Assembly (NCBI GenBank): GCA_001414485.1 | Contig: LLEY01000017.1 | Coordinates: 310,001-374,000, forward strand | DNA from: Calycina herbarum | Lineage: Eukaryota; Ascomycota; Leotiomycetes; Helotiales; Pezizellaceae | Direction of reading: 5' to 3' | DNA length: 64,000 bases | Part shown: positions 1 through 13,811 of the stretch, piece after piece | Layout of the letters: every line of letters starts with the position of its first letter | Position numbering within the stretch: the first letter of the stretch is position 1 | Notes under the pieces: generated by a model | The model's database searches: none | Seen by the model: only the letters and a program-made list of their open reading frames with translations | Told to the model about the DNA's origin: nothing | Position numbers and translations under genes: made by a program

Positions 1-2015
1 ACTCTAGTCATTCTAGAACAATGGTGCAATTGCAAACATTATCTGAGAGTATGTGGGAGAAACAAGAAACTGAATTTTTAATTCTTCTAAACCTTATCAA
101 ACAATACATGTACTAGTGTGATATAAAGTAGGGCAGGTATTTCCAGAATATCAAGTACTTCACTAATTTTACGTACTAGACCTGTGACCGAGAAAACAAG
201 ATAACGTGACATAGCTTCTCAGTATTATATTACTTCGTCAGCTTAAGGTTTACTTACGGCTTGAAGGCTATTAACGTTACTTGCATTTAAGGGGACTTCC
301 CCGAGAAGCTGAAAGTTGGGTTTGTATTCAATCACCAGGTGATTATTCACTTTCAGCCCAGCATTCCTGCCTAACAATTCAGGTTCTTTTTGACGAAAAC
401 TTGTTTTCTCTGAACTTTTATAATTGGGATTATTTTTCACCGTTGAAGAATATTTTGTTGTCAAATCAACTTTAAGCGAACATGTGAAACTGAAGATTGT
501 GTAGGACAATTGAAGGCTTGATCTTTTGGTTCTTCCAATTACTCACCCACATAACTCCAACTGTCTGGATGTTGCTGAAAAGCAACGGACAAATATATAA
601 AGCATAATAACCATAACTCTTGCAACGAGTGGTGTAAGCAACAGGAGCTTTTTTCTTTTTTTTATTCTGGAAGCTTCAATCTTTTAACATTTTAAGTATG
701 GGCGGAACCCTCCAAAGAGAGAAAATGCCTGACACGAGAGCAATCTATAATTAGGGCAAGAACCATAACCCGAATCGCAAGTTTCCCGAGTAGAGGGAGA
801 AAAAGAATAAGAGCAAAATAAATAAGCCATTCTGGAACACTAAGAACCTGTCATACATTCCACTCTCAGGGTAAACAGCCTACCAATCAAATATCTGATA
901 CTAAACTAAGAACAGACAATAGGGGGAAATGCACGGAAGCATAATGGTTTGAGATTCTTGGCTGCAAAAGTTAGAACTACTATCTGGTCACTGGCGTGGT
1001 CGTTTAACCTCGCTAATAGTCTTCCTTCGTCTTCGGTCTTCCTCCTCTCTCCGCGAATTTTTTGGGAACACTCATTCTTCTTTGATCACGTTTCAGAATC
1101 AATGAAGCAGTATCAGCTTCTTGCTCATTGATCCGCTGAGCCCGACACTCTAAAGAACCATTCTTGTTCATGGCGAATGAAACTGAACTCGGAGAACTCC
1201 CATAAATTTATTAAAGTTTCACAAATTTCATGAGGATTTCAAGTATGCACACGCTTGGTTTCATTTTTGTTCTTTTCTTCTCCCTGATTTAACGTCAAGC
1301 CATGATGCACCATTTTGGGGCTCTAGATAACTCTTCAGTTCTTTAAACAATTCTCTGGGAATTAACTCGATTACCCCAAAAGGTTAGAGCAATCAGGTTT
1401 ATGGTACTTTTATTCTTCTATGAATGCTAAGAAAATGAAAGTGCTTTGAGAATGTATTCACAAATCCTCCCGGGCGAGTATTCCTACCAAATTCAATTCA
1501 ATCCCACTATCATATTGGTTAGAAAATGAGCTCTATTCTCAGCTGTCTACTCACTTATTTGTATCGTTTTTGATGCATCTACGCATATGTAGCAAAATAT
1601 TTATTACTCCAGCCTCCAACAACGAGGCTGGCTAAGCTGAGCGTCCCAACTTGGACTTCACCGCCCGTGTCTCATAATTATGGACAGAATGCGTGTTGCG
1701 GCTGAGGATATCCCCACTGAAGGCTTGTTTGTTGCTCCTCTCAACCCCTGCGGTTGGTGTTTCGGCCGAACCCGCTCTCGCTTAATTGGTGGGATCTCAC
1801 CCTTTAGTCTTTATACTCCGTGGAGGCCTAGAACAGAAATGGAGAGTTATTGAATCTGGCTAGATTTACTATTGATTTTTCTTACTGCAGCTGGTGAAAT
1901 GTCTGAACCTCTTTCTGAGCAAATACCCGAGTATTTTTAATATAAAGGAAAGCCAAGTGAAAAATACTTTCTACTTTTCCTCTCTCACAACAGCATACTT
2001 CCCTCAACGCGCAAA
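1..2015. other. intergenic, no gene seen
   Basis: AT-rich DNA with only short ORFs (at most 88 codons) on either strand. None has recognisable motifs or can be spliced into a longer frame. An AT-rich TATA-like stretch lies near 1937-1946, about 75 bp upstream of the first gene, and may belong to its promoter. Confidence 0.5.
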
Positions 2016-4190
2016 ATGGTAGACACAAGCCCCCAGAATACCATTGATCCTTTTATCCCCCAACCATTTATGGAACATGAAACATCCACCGAAACATTTG
2101 AGCAACAACGAGAACGTGAAATCCAGCAGTGGGAGGCTACTCAGGCAGCCTTGCGCCCACCAAAGAAACGACTCATCGTTTGCTGTGACGGGACCTGGCA
2201 GTCTTCAAATCATGGACTTCAGTCTATTCCCTCAAATGTGGCGAAAATCAGTCGATCAGTAGCGAAGTTTACCAGAGACGAGAATGGAACCGTCATCCAC
2301 CAAATCGTCTTTTATGATGCTGGTGTGGGAACTGCAACTGATTCGGTAGCATCCCGAGCAGCGGGCTGGGGGAAGAAACACCAAGGTGCTTATGGCGAAG
2401 GCTTGGATGAGAATGTTTGTGAAGCTTATAACTTTCTTGTGAGTATATTCTCTCTCGCATTTGCAATTAGGTAATTTGGAATTAACGGTTGCAACAGGTC
2501 AACAATTACAATGAAGGGGATGAAGTCTACTTCTTCGGATTCTCACGAGGAGCTTATACAGCACGTGCAGCTTCTGGTCTCGTAGCTACAGTGGGTCTCT
2601 GCAGCAACTCTATGATGGACGATTTTTACAAAATGTACAATGCATATAAGTCGAAAAAGGCGCATCATCCAATCATAGATACTGAGTGGGCCAATACGTT
2701 CCGTGGTAATGAGTGGCTGTCAAGATGTGACAAGAACGTCAATATCAAAGTTGTGGGGGTTTTTGATACCGTAAGTTTTCATAAATTCTGGTACTATCAG
2801 AGTTGGAACTGACAGTAGACAGGTTGGAGCGCTCGGTTGGCCCAACAATACCCATTTTGACGTTGCTGCCTCCAATTCCCCATATGCCTTCCACAATACA
2901 GAGGTACATCCATCCATCGAAAACGCCTTCCAAGCACTCGCACTGGACGAGCACCGAGCCGCATTTCCACCAACTTTGTGGTCGCTACCAAAACCCCCAC
3001 CAAAATCTAAAGAGGAGATTGAGAGCGATAAAGTGAAAGGAAAGAAACTTGAAAAGAGCACAAATCTCATTCAATGTTGGTTTCCGGGCTACCACATAAA
3101 TATTGGTGGTGGAAGCGACCATGCGCTGAAAAAGCGCAAAGGGGATTTCGAATCCATGGCCAATATCACATTCGCATGGATGGTAGACCGAGTTCAACAA
3201 TATACCTCGTTGGGTTTCTCAGAAGACGCCATGTTTGAAATTATCGAACGCTACGCAACAAATATCAGCACAGTCATCAAGGAAGAAAACCCCCTCGAAG
3301 GCGAAAACCACAATCAGGTTTATAAAGGGTGGGGTATTGGTCCTGATGTTGATAGCATGGATACTCTGCAAGCAGCCGCTGGATCTGTCACTCGTACACC
3401 AGCACAGTACATCCAGGGTGAGAGAATTACCAATGAATGCGTTCATCCGGTTGTAGCATTTGCGTTGGACAAATCTACTACTAGCACCTGGAAACCCAAA
3501 GCATTGGAAGGATTTCAACGCATCCCCAATCCAGAAGCTAAAGGAAAAGGGTTCGTCTGGCAGAAAAAATTCATTGCACCCCCACCAGCACCTCCTAAAA
3601 AGGAAGAAGGGGTCGTTCAAAAGACCAAATCGGCTGTATTTTCCGGTCTTTCGGGTGTGTATTCTTATGTTCGAGGCAAAAGTACCCCCGTTCCCGTGGG
3701 AAAGGAGGTTATCCTCACATTGCCCGAATTCGTCCTCCCTCCCGATGCAGTAATTGATGGGTTATATACGGCCTCATGGCCTGGACATAGCATGGAACGA
3801 CATCTCATCCGTGCTGATACTTCACGGTATGTTTATGATGACAAAGTTGGAGCGAAGGAGAGAAAAAATGTGGTTTTGACAACGGTGGACTTTATCAAGA
3901 GGCTGGATCGTGAGAATGGGTTTGAAGAGAGCGCTTTGAAGATCTATGATCCACAGGTTTTTGACGGTACATTGCCGGAGAACTGGACAGCCACAGCTAT
4001 CCCTGAAGGCAAATTGGAAGAATTTCTGGAGAAGCAGTGGAAAGATATGAGGGCTGGTCAGGCGGAATTTGAGAAGAAGCAGCGGGAGGGTCTTGAGAAA
4101 GGTGGCCCTACTGGTGGATTTCAGCAAGGTGGGATTCAGCAGAGCGGATTTCAGGAGGGTGGATTTATGTACACGCAGAATGGGTCTTAA
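2016..4190 (+). CDS. DUF2235 alpha/beta-hydrolase-like protein
   Basis: I join three exons: 2016-2438, 2498-2770 and 2823-4190. Both introns are phase 0 with GTGAGT and GTAAGT donors. The product is 687 aa. It has the hallmarks of the DUF2235 family (related to Tle1-type phospholipases): CDGTW at residues 57-61, YDAGVGT at about 101-107, the nucleophile elbow GFSRGAYTAR with Ser157, VFDTVGALGWP spanning the second splice junction near residue 230, DEHRAAFPPTLW near 274-285, and FPGYHINIGGGSDH with a His near 323. These make Ser/His-based hydrolase chemistry likely, but the substrate is unknown. The C-terminal 30 residues are a Gly/Gln-rich low-complexity tail (GGFQQGG-type repeats) outside the domain. 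No signal peptide is seen, so a cytosolic location is inferred. The start ATG sits in a good context (CAAAATGG) after an AT-rich promoter. Confidence 0.9.
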
Positions 4191-6886
4191 TCGAGGGGTG
4201 AAGGAGCAATTCGGCTTTTACGCTGGAAAGTGAAAACGGAAGGAGCTCTAGGGGTTGTAGATATATATAAATATAGACAAGTTGGGCAAATAAACTATAC
4301 ATGGCAAGTCTTTAATTTTTCAATTGTACGAGCAGCATAAGAACACAAGAAAGTCTAACACTAGATCTGGGCAATCAAATGGCACAACAACTTACATTGT
4401 GCAAATCAGATCTTTTTGGTATAACGTTTTCACTAACCGACACAAACACCTAAGACCTGCTGTTATGTTACGGGCCATGGAAATTTGAAGAATGACCTCA
4501 GCAATTTCTAAGAATTCAATACGATGAAGACTCTTGAAAATCACTTGACAACTACCTCATTTGATTTGCTACTAGCGGGAGGAGCCTGAAGACCAAAAAA
4601 CCCAGGAACTGAAATTCGAATCCGAATATCATCGCAACTCTCCGGACCCCGACGACAATAAAAAGATGCACTTCAAAAGTGGCGATATCATGATTCCATT
4701 CCCGGAAAAAAACTCTTTGAATATCCCATTGAAGAAATCATTTCCAGACCTCTCGTCTCAAGGACCCGACCTCCGAATTTCGTAGTACTCAACACGTTAT
4801 AATCCGGCATCCAAGACTAAAAGAGTTAAAAGATCCGAGGGGTTTTCTCGGTAGTCCCTCAGATCTAGGAGTGTGATATGAGGCAGAATCCCAGTTGATA
4901 CACAGATGATGTGAAAGAGGGTGTCGGTCATATCTTGTGACATGTGAGGAAGAGATGATGGGATGAAGAAATGTGATAGAAACCTTTTCTCTTATCATTT
5001 CTTATCTGTCGGTTACTTAAAGATGGATGGATATTCAAAACCCGAGTGAATTGGAGGGGCTGATGGAGAAACTCGAATCGAGATGTGGGTAACTGAGAGG
5101 AATTGTGTTCTAGCTAGGCTTGCTAGAAGTTCCAAACTCTTCAAAAAATGAGTGTGACAACAAACGCATCGTATTTCTTCTGGTTTATTTAGCAGAAATT
5201 GGAACCATGCTGAGACAAATGGCAATGAAAAACTATTCGCTACTTGAACTGGTTAAGCTTGATCTCTCTACTGGTGAGCGAGATTAATATGGCTTAAAAG
5301 AGCTATCAACAATAGCCATTGTGTGCAACACTGGGTGACTTGCTGAATTTCCTTAAAGCATGGAAAAGCATGGGATAAAATAGCCGAAAAAAGCAAACAG
5401 CAGTGATAGTGATGTCAACCTTCGGATTTCAAAAACCCATTCTGAAAATTCCATTACGTCAAATTTTGGGCGATGGAGTGACGCAGTCACGCCAAAGACT
5501 ACAAAATAGATCAGAATGGACAAAGCCATTGGCTGGCCGATGCTACTTTCAAACTGAAGCGAGTACTACCCCTATGAACCGGCGAAGAAGTGCCGACAGG
5601 ATTGACAAAAGGTTTAGGAGCACGACCAGCGGTGAAAACCCCTGTAAGATTGACTGAGATTTTCTGTCAGACACTTCTGTCAGACACTTCTGTCGCGTAT
5701 CATGGTACCTGAAAATCCTCGGATATTGTCCGAACCGTAGTCGGATCATCGAATTAATAACCTGCCATGAATGAACGACATACCTTCGTTTTTCCCGCTG
5801 ACCTATCAACTATGTAAACACCACATCAACAAAAGATGGCTGTCCTCTAGATTCATCCACGCGCTCAGATGCAGTGTTACGCCCTTTTGCGGCTCATTTC
5901 TTTCCCAGGTTAAAAGCTTCCTGAATAGGTAGATACGACATATTACACGATTTGCCCCGCTATGTGTGGTCATCCGTACTCCCTTCAAAAATTTCCCTCC
6001 AGCATCCACTGAGATATCGAGCTCTTCAAAACTGACTGTTTCACGTACAACTTGATACGAGAAACAACATGGAAAATTAAGTTACACAGAAAAGAGGATA
6101 GTGGTTGGCGTACATGTTCGGAGTATGCCGCCGCCGCAACGGTCCGTACTACCCCACAAAACCCCCACAAAAAGGTCGTTACATTGTCAACTACAATGCC
6201 CAGTTTGCCGGGTTTAAACATGAAACAACGAAGAATTTCTCGGCTAGGTGTTGGTGCCGATATCCAGTATCTAGCAGTGCCAATGTGCGAGTCAAATTCA
6301 GCTTTTTATTGGCTTCTCAAAGAAACGGCATTTATTTCCTGGGTAACTGCTCTATCACTCTGCTGGCATCCTGTGATGGTTACAAGCACAAAGTTGACGC
6401 TTGCTACTCAATGATCAAGTATGCCAAAGCCAGGGGCCGATACTCAAATCAAATCTTGGCCGATGCCGAATTTGTGGATAATAATGATGTTCTCAGCTCT
6501 TTTGGTCAAGAAGCGTCACTCCACGATGGAAAACGGCTGAGAGACACAAGAGAAGAACCGTAGACACGACAAGAAGAATGAGAGGAGTACCAAGGAAAAG
6601 ACGCATAATGAAAGGAAAGTTTGATCGCTGCCGAGTTTGTAAGCTTGGCGAGAACCGTAGTGTACCCCAAGTTGCATCAAATCAAGAGCATCACACCATC
6701 TCATTCGTATTCATTGCTAATGGTTTAGCCTTAGCTCAGCGCATAGCCATCAATGGACAGTTGGATATGACCGAGAGGTTGGAATGATATAGCGCCACGC
6801 TTGTTCCACTGACTTTGTATAAAGCAGTCACTCTGTGGACATCTTATCGAGCCAACTTGACTTGACTTCATCTCTTCAAAAACAAA
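4191..6886. other. intergenic, no recognised gene
   Basis: About 2.7 kb with short overlapping ORFs. The longest is 152 codons at 6105-6563 on the plus strand; it lacks family motifs and competes with another ORF of similar length in a second frame. A TATAAAG box at about 6818-6824 lies 65 bp upstream of the next gene's ATG and is its likely promoter element. A small tandem repeat sits at 5662-5694. Confidence 0.45.
5662..5694. repeat. 13-bp tandem repeat, 2.5 copies
   Basis: The unit TTCTGTCAGACAC is repeated two and a half times without mismatch. It lies between genes and has no evident function. Confidence 0.85.
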
Positions 6887-8626
6887 ATGGACACTGATAT
6901 GTCAGAAACATCTTCGACTCCTACTTCTTCTGTGGCAGACTTTACCAGGAAACAACATGGCTGGCGCTTCTGGGCCATGTTTCCTGGACTTTGTTTAACT
7001 TCATTCATTTGTGCCCTCAACTCAACAATTCTTTCCACAGTACTTCCTGTCATCGCCGCGGAACTACATTCCTCATCATTGTATGTGTGGACGGTCAATG
7101 CTTACACCTTAACTTTCACTGCTGTTCAACCACTTTATGGCCAATCCGCAGATGTGTTTGGGCGGAAGAGAACAATCTTGACGGCTATGACATTATTCAT
7201 GCTGGGCAGCACAATCTGTGGCGCGGCGCAAAATACAGCAATGCTAATCGGAGGCCGTGTAATTCAAGGACTTGGTGGTGGTGGACTCAGCATCTTGCCG
7301 GCAATGGTTGTATGCGATTTGGCGCCACTGCGAGAAAGACAGAAGTATACCGGAGTTATATATGCATCATATGCTCTTGGGACCTTCCTCGGGCCTCTTT
7401 GCGGAGGGGTAAGATTTCCCGGCGAAAGCTTCCAAAATGTTCTCGCTAACTCTATTTAGGTGATTGTTGATCATACCGGATGGCGTTGGGTCTTTTGGTT
7501 GAATCTCCTGATCGCAGGGCTGGCGCTCACCTTGATCATATTGTTGGTGAAGCTGGAGGTCTCCGAATCTCCTATTATCACCACCACCACGACCGCCACC
7601 CGTACGGCCTGGAGGCAACTGGCGGGAATCGATTATATCGGCAATATTCTCCTCATGAGTGCAGTCACCTCGGTCCTTATTGCTCTTGCGGGAACAGGTT
7701 CCAAAGGATCTTCAATATCATGGACTTCGTGGCATACCTTGGTTCCCCTGCTGCTCGGTGCTATAGCTCTGCCTTTGTTTGTTCTTTACGAGGCATCTCC
7801 ATTTTGCGCAAATCCCATGACACCTCTCCGACTATTCTCGAATAGAACATCTGGGCTTTCTTTTTTCCTCGCTTTTCTGCACGGCTTGATACTGTATTGG
7901 GCTACATATTTCCTTCCGGTCTATTTCCAAGGCGTCTTGGAAAACTCCCCTCAGGAATCTGGAATCAACATACTAGCAGGGGCTCTCCCAATGGTGCCCT
8001 TCGGAATTGCTGGCGGCTTTATTATCTCCAAAACAGGAAGATATCGCTTCAACCAGCTCATAGGATTTGCATTCGCTGCGACGGCTATTGGGCTATTTTG
8101 TGTTTTGGATCAGGAGTCATCAGCACTGGGTTGGGTCCCACTTCAAATATTGTTCGCCGCTGGAGCCGGTATTGTCCAAACTTCAACACTTCCCGCAATT
8201 CAGGCACCATTGCCAGAATCCGACGTCGCGATGGCTACAGCAACATGGGGCTTCGTCCATGGTCTTGGATTTGTGTGTGGTGTCGCAATCCCTTCAAGTG
8301 TCTTTGAGACAAAGGCCAAGAGCCTTTTACACACCATAAGCGATGTGGTAGTGAGGGAAGCCTTCGAGAAGGGAGGGGCGTATGAGCATGCTTCGCGGGC
8401 ATACATTATATCATTACGTGGCCCAGCTAGAGTGGAAGTGATCGAGCTGTTTAGGAATTGTTTGAAACTCCTATGGGGAGTCGGAACAGCATTCGCAGTA
8501 TCGGGCGTGATTGCCTCATTTTTTGTCAAAGATGTTGTGCTGAGAGAAAGTTTGGATACAAAATACGGATTCAAGAACGAGAAGATTGATAGAAGTGACG
8601 CCTCTCTACCGGTAGCTGAACCGTAG
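6887..8626 (+). CDS. MFS drug:H+ antiporter, DHA2 (14-TMS) type
   Basis: Exons 6887-7408 and 7460-8626 are joined by a 51-bp phase-0 intron with a GTAAGA donor and TTTAG acceptor, giving 562 aa. Family signatures are clear. Motif A is GQSADVFGRKRTIL after the second membrane segment. Motif C is GTFLGPLCGG at the splice junction, followed by TGWRWVFWLNL in the next exon. Many hydrophobic stretches follow, consistent with 14 membrane spans. The first 25 residues are hydrophilic and Ser/Thr-rich, as expected for a cytosolic N-terminus. DHA2 transporters export toxic or secondary compounds using the proton gradient at the plasma or vacuolar membrane; the substrate cannot be read from sequence. 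No biosynthetic cluster is adjacent, so a general efflux role is as likely as a pathway-specific one. A TATAAAG box lies about 65 bp upstream. Confidence 0.92.
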
Positions 8627-10246
8627 ATCAATAACGACGGTTTGGAGGCAAAGAACTTTTGGAGAGGTGTCTCGACACAGAGTTTTTCTCTTTGGTCATC
8701 CAATGTCGATTTGACCAGGCGTTTCGTTTCCAAGGATTCCAAAGAGTAGGACAAGCATATGACGGGCCCGCTAGGTGGAAAGTTCAAGGTTCGGGGGAAG
8801 TATGAGGCGAACAATCGTTTAGCATGGTGCTAGTTGGTAAATATAGTGTGGAATTCGACATGTACGAACTGAAGATGGATGACTAAAAAATATGATGAAC
8901 GCATATAGAGGAGTCTGGCAAAGTTACTTTATAGCCTTAATGGTGGTCCGGAGGAAAAAATACATGATAGTTGTATATTTGATTTGAATTCTTATCAATG
9001 CTGCTCTGAAAGTATTGTTCCCAAAATTCCTTGTAGGCGTTATCTTGGAAAAACTGTGCAATTGCTGGAGATTGCATCATCTGAGCAGTTCAGTCGCGAT
9101 TTGTCGTAGATTTTCTGTTTGACCGGGGGGCTCGCGACGGACTTGACGTATTAACCTAGAAGATGGTCTGGGATAATTGAAGCTGATTGTTCGAAACATC
9201 GTCACTGCCCTTCCGACCGAGGGGTAACGCGCTTCATTCTCGGGTTTGGCAATGCGCTCGAAGTCTGGAACGACGCGTCCAAGACACGAACTCCTCCGGG
9301 GGTAGGGAATGCCCATGAGAGACGTAGGAAAGGCAGAAAAGGGGTTGGCGAAATAGACTGGTGAAAATAACAGTGAAGTTGAGAGACCTTGGGCGTGCCT
9401 GCCGGCTGACATAGGGGTAGATGACACGTGAGTGGCTTACTTGGTGGATTGCTTACAAAAACAACAGCTAACTCGGCGAAGAACAGCTTACTCAATAAGA
9501 GTTAGACGGAAATGGAGTGTGGGTATCAATTCCCCAACCTCCTCCATTCCCACCCCTCGGCGATGACGATTGGCGCCGCTAGGACTTCTTACTCAACCCC
9601 GAACAAGCTGTCGACTTACAACAGACCACAACAGACACGCATATCTACTCGTCCTACAGGGGGTTTTCGAGAGCGCAGTGGAAGTTTAGGACGGTTCTCG
9701 AGACTCCGTACCAAGGACCAAACGCTGGCATTGGGTTTATTTTTTATGTTTTGCGTCATATTTTCTTCGCGCCCTGTTACCCAATCTTGCCCAATCTTGC
9801 TTCTTTCTTTGGTTGGAAATCTTTGAACCTGAACAAATGTTCAAACAAGTGTTTGAGATACTCCGTATAAGGATCCGGCCCAGAAATTCAGCTTCTCAAG
9901 TGCTAGCTACGGGTTACGAGTCTATATGGAGCAGATCTCCGCGAGGTTTGCAAAATTAAAAAAGACGTCGTGTACGATAAAATATCAACGCATGCGTTTC
10001 TTGTCATTCGTCAGTCTCAGCTTAAACATCTTAATGCTTTCCTTTCCATTGCATTCGAGCGACGAGTTGAACATCTCAGGATGATCGATCAGATGATCGC
10101 CTTCCCTGCAAACTCCATTTGCTGGCCCACCTGCATCCCCCAAAAATTGCTTACATCCCCTGTAACCAAAGAACGCTTGTAACTGCGCCATTAAATATGG
10201 AGGTGTTCCGTTTGCATTCAGTTAATTCTTTTTGCTACAATAAATT
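8627..10246. other. intergenic, no recognised gene
   Basis: Short ORFs only (116 codons or fewer), with no motifs and no supported splice joins. An apparent 204-codon minus-strand ORF reaching into 8200-8814 is antisense to the MFS gene and was discarded. Confidence 0.45.
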
Positions 10247-13200
10247 ATGGACTCGAAATGCCAGAGCGACTTCTTCCATGGCCCAGGCGATTTAAATTCG
10301 CATTTCTTTGGCTGTCTCAAGAATTCGGAACAAGCGGATTTTCTCCACCGATTGACGGAAGGCAATCGAGCTCGTATTCAAAATGAGGAACTTCGCATTG
10401 CACGATTACGATTTATTGTGGAAAGGAGGCAAGATATAGAGGAGGGAGTTCTGCTCCGCCGGCACAAACAAGCCATACGCCAATGGCGAGAACGTGCTGG
10501 GTTGAAATCCCATGAATCTTTTGCCAAAAAGCTTCCGAATGGCCATGCCTCGAAAGTTGAAATAAAAGGAGACGATGAACTCGAGGATGATTTAAAGCCC
10601 CTCAAACCGGCAAAACCGATAATCCAACTGGACGGTCTGAATGAAGATTTGGATGTTAGTGTGAACATGATGTTCTTTAAAAATTCATCACCCCAGACAC
10701 TTAAGGAATTCTTGCCGGAAGAATTTCCAGAGCAAAATATACCTCTCAATAGACTCTTGTACGATGAGGACCCTGAAAGAAACCCCCTTTTGAGAAAATG
10801 CCCCGAAGATACAATACGTTACTTTCACGTACCAGCCAATGATATGAAATGGGTTGAGGTAAGTGGTTTCCTGGGTAATCACATGCCGTTGACTGATTTC
10901 TTTGCAATAGGAGCTTGTGGGCTGTTATTATGGAGATTCGAATGATTTTAATACTTCTCCAGATGATTGGATGCAGAATGAATCGACTTTAAAGACGAAG
11001 TCAAAAATATTACTTGATCAAGAGGTTTGGCGTGGGGTAAGTCGGATTCTCGGAGCATTTTTTCCTCTCCATCTCCTTTCAAGATTGCTCGAGAATAACT
11101 AGGAGAATTAGGAATTTAATGTCCTAATTCTCCTAAGACCTTTCGCTTAATCCTTAAATTCTCTCACACTCCTTCGCACATTCTCCTAAACAATCAAACT
11201 GACTCCGATATCTTGGGAAACAGCAACAACGTGGCCCGTCAATCAACGATCCGGTACACACTAGGTCAATGAGACCTCGGTGTGACGTGACAACAAATGG
11301 TATGCGCTTCCTTTAACAAAAACATCTGGTAACCTACAAAGCAATTTCTCACATAACTAACGCGCTATTAGTTGGCGGCACTTCTGGTGGTCTATCAAAG
11401 AAAAATTTGGTACTCTTCGTAAGTAGTTTTCTACCTTCGGTCAAAGAGCACAATCTAACGGATACCAGATTCCATACCTGCATTGGGAAACCTACAAGGC
11501 TCGGGCTCTACAAGCTCGCACAATCAAGTCATGCGATAGCGGCAAGAGATCCATCACCAAGAAATTTTCTGATATAGCACACGCAATAGCGCAAACAAAA
11601 AACCAAAACACAAAGTTTTCACGTAAAAGAAAGATGAGTCGTTTGAGATCTTCTCTTAATTTGTTCAGCACGAGATATTCTTTGAAGCAAAGCAACGTAA
11701 GTAATAACTCCTCGAGGTCAATCACCGAGTATTCGAACTTTTTTAACATCTCCAAAATAGAGTGCAAGTTCCGAAGAAACACCAGCAAAGTGTCTTGGGG
11801 AAGTTCTCTTACGAGCAGCAAAGTTAGCGACCGCAATGGATTTTTACACAGACAAAACTCTCTTGCAAAATCGGTTGGATCTCAATCCTCCTCTGCATCC
11901 TCGTCGAACTCTCGATCAGTATTATTATTGGGCCCTGAAGGATATTGAAACACAGGATAAGAGCCAAGTCGTGTATCGAGCCACGGCGCCAAAAAAGCAC
12001 CTACCTGACCAATACGCGAAGCGGGATTTAGAGTGTCGAGAGTGCTTGCAGGATATCCGAGTTGTACCACGTTTGCTTATGGTGGATCAATTGTGGTTAT
12101 GGATATTAGACGGCAGTAAGTCAATTTGCTTCTCCCAAATGCTACACACCTGTGACTAACTGGCCCGTGTAGATACAGTAATTACTTTTTTCCCTTCTCG
12201 TTGGGGCAAAAATGAATTTGATAATTCGGATGTGCATCGACGCTTGAGAATCCGGCTGAAAGCGGTCCAAAAACAAGAGATACACACTGCTTATGACTTA
12301 GCGATTGTGATTATCGATCAATGCTCACAAGTCTTTTTCGATCGAACAGCAGTCCATTCTCTCCGCCCTCAAGTCCTCGAAATTTTCGCTCATGCCATAG
12401 GTGATGTAGTAAGAAACCCCTTCGACTCTAGGTTATGTTCACGTTTCTAATATTTCATTAGTCATTCAAACAAATTACATCCTTCAACCACTTTCTAGAA
12501 TATACCCGCCTCTTTTCCATCGCCTACAAAGCCCGAACCCAAAAGAAGACCGTCATAAGACACCAAAGCCTCATCGACATCAACACTGAAGTCAAACTTC
12601 TCCAAGAGATCAAAGACATCTTAGATGAGCTAAAAATCATGATAAATTTATTACGAGAACAACAATCGGTTTGCAAGACTTTCACTAGACAAATAAGAAG
12701 CATACTAGGAGCTGCAGTAGACGAAGCAAAAGCTAAGGATGAAATTCTGGAACCTGTTTCGGACTCGACTATTTTAGCCCGGAAGAGGTACAATCAGACG
12801 ATTGCGAAATCCAATGAATTGCTGGACGGAATTAATGAGAGGATTATAGAGCTTCAAAGACTGGCTGATACAGCCACTGATACTTCTTCTGCTGTAAGAT
12901 TAACAAACTCACGAGGTCATTTAGGTGAGAGTTCATGCTAACTCTAAGAAGCTCAATGATCTATTAGGGTTGAAGCAACAACAAATGGGCGTGGTCGAGG
13001 CTCGACTTGAAGCTCGTGAAGCTGTAGAGCAAGGCCGGGAAACGCTTCGTCAAGGTCGGACAATTATGTTGTTTACCGTTGTTACAATCATTTTTGTAAG
13101 TCCCTTCAGTCCCGTTTCCATGATCTTTCAAAACAAACTAACGCATTGAATAGATGCCTCTATCTTTCGTGAGTACACAGCTTCTCTGAGTAAATTTCTG

Positions 13201-13521
13201 CTTTGGGTAAAAACCAGAGCTGAGACTTTCCTCATTCTTAAACTTTCGATAACAGTCCTTGAGACTCTTGCTCCTTCTACTCCTCAAATATTCCCATAGA
13301 AGTATACTGACTCCGAGATCATGCAGATAACTGGTATTTTCGGCATGAATGTTGCCGAACTTAATGATGGTCATATGAACTTCCGGCAAGAATTTATATA
13401 TATGTGTAAGCAGTTCCCATTCTATGAACCAACAATCATGCTGATATCCTCAGTTCCCATCGCGTTGAGCTTTAGCATTATTACTCTGTGTATTGCTTTC
13501 AAAATATATATCACTCCCTAG
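10247..13521 (+). CDS. CorA-like Mg2+ transporter-family protein (GMN motif)
   Basis: I reconstruct twelve exons: 10247-10858, 10911-11036, 11224-11299, 11372-11418, 11469-11696, 11761-12115, 12173-12408, 12462-12893, 12925-13095, 13154-13168, 13327-13405 and 13454-13521. All joins are in frame and give 814 aa. Landmarks of the large fungal CorA-like proteins are RPRCDV, IPYLHWET, RRTLDQYYYWAL, a QVVYRAT segment, LMVDQLWLWILDG, TFFPSRW, then a long helical region with coiled-coil character (residues about 520-740). The C-terminus has two membrane segments: TVVTIIFMPLSF runs into ITGIFGMN with the GMN filter at about 772-774, and FPIALSFSIITLCIAF is the second. Exon 10 encodes only five residues (MPLSF). 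The last intron is 48 bp; without it the frame is still open but fits the family less well. Homologues usually carry a longer tail after the last helix, so the C-terminus may be shortened. Transport by this subfamily is inferred, not proven. Confidence 0.85.
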
Positions 13522-13811
13522 GGTTGAGAGGCAAAAGAATTGTTCTCCGAAAATTCTGGAACAATCGTAACTGAAAAGTTGAAGGAGAGTAAGAAACTAT
13601 ATCGCCAAACCATCCAAAGCCTTCTTGCACAATGTTTCTAATTGCCTTCGGCAAGGCTCCAAGGTGCTCAAAGTCATCTACACCTTGGTTTTACGTCACC
13701 AAGGACATGGTAGCATAGCTATTGTGGCAATTGTGCTACTGCTATCCTATCTCCATACCATATTTTCCAGTCAAGCCATGGCTTATTACTCCGAACTACT
13801 CACAGTTCTCT
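13522..13811. other. intergenic gap between convergent genes
   Basis: Holds a 76-codon plus-strand ORF without an ATG start (13625-13855). It includes a hydrophobic stretch (IVAIVLLLSYLHTIF) and overlaps the end of the minus-strand dehydrogenase. It may be a leftover of the CorA-like gene's tail or chance; I could not splice it on. Confidence 0.3.

Noticed and set aside
6105..6563. 152-codon plus-strand ORF
   Set aside because: No motifs, a competing ORF in another frame, and no upstream or downstream exon that fits.
8200..8814. 204-codon minus-strand ORF
   Set aside because: It is antisense to the second exon of the DHA2 transporter, whose motifs and intron clearly fix the plus strand as coding.
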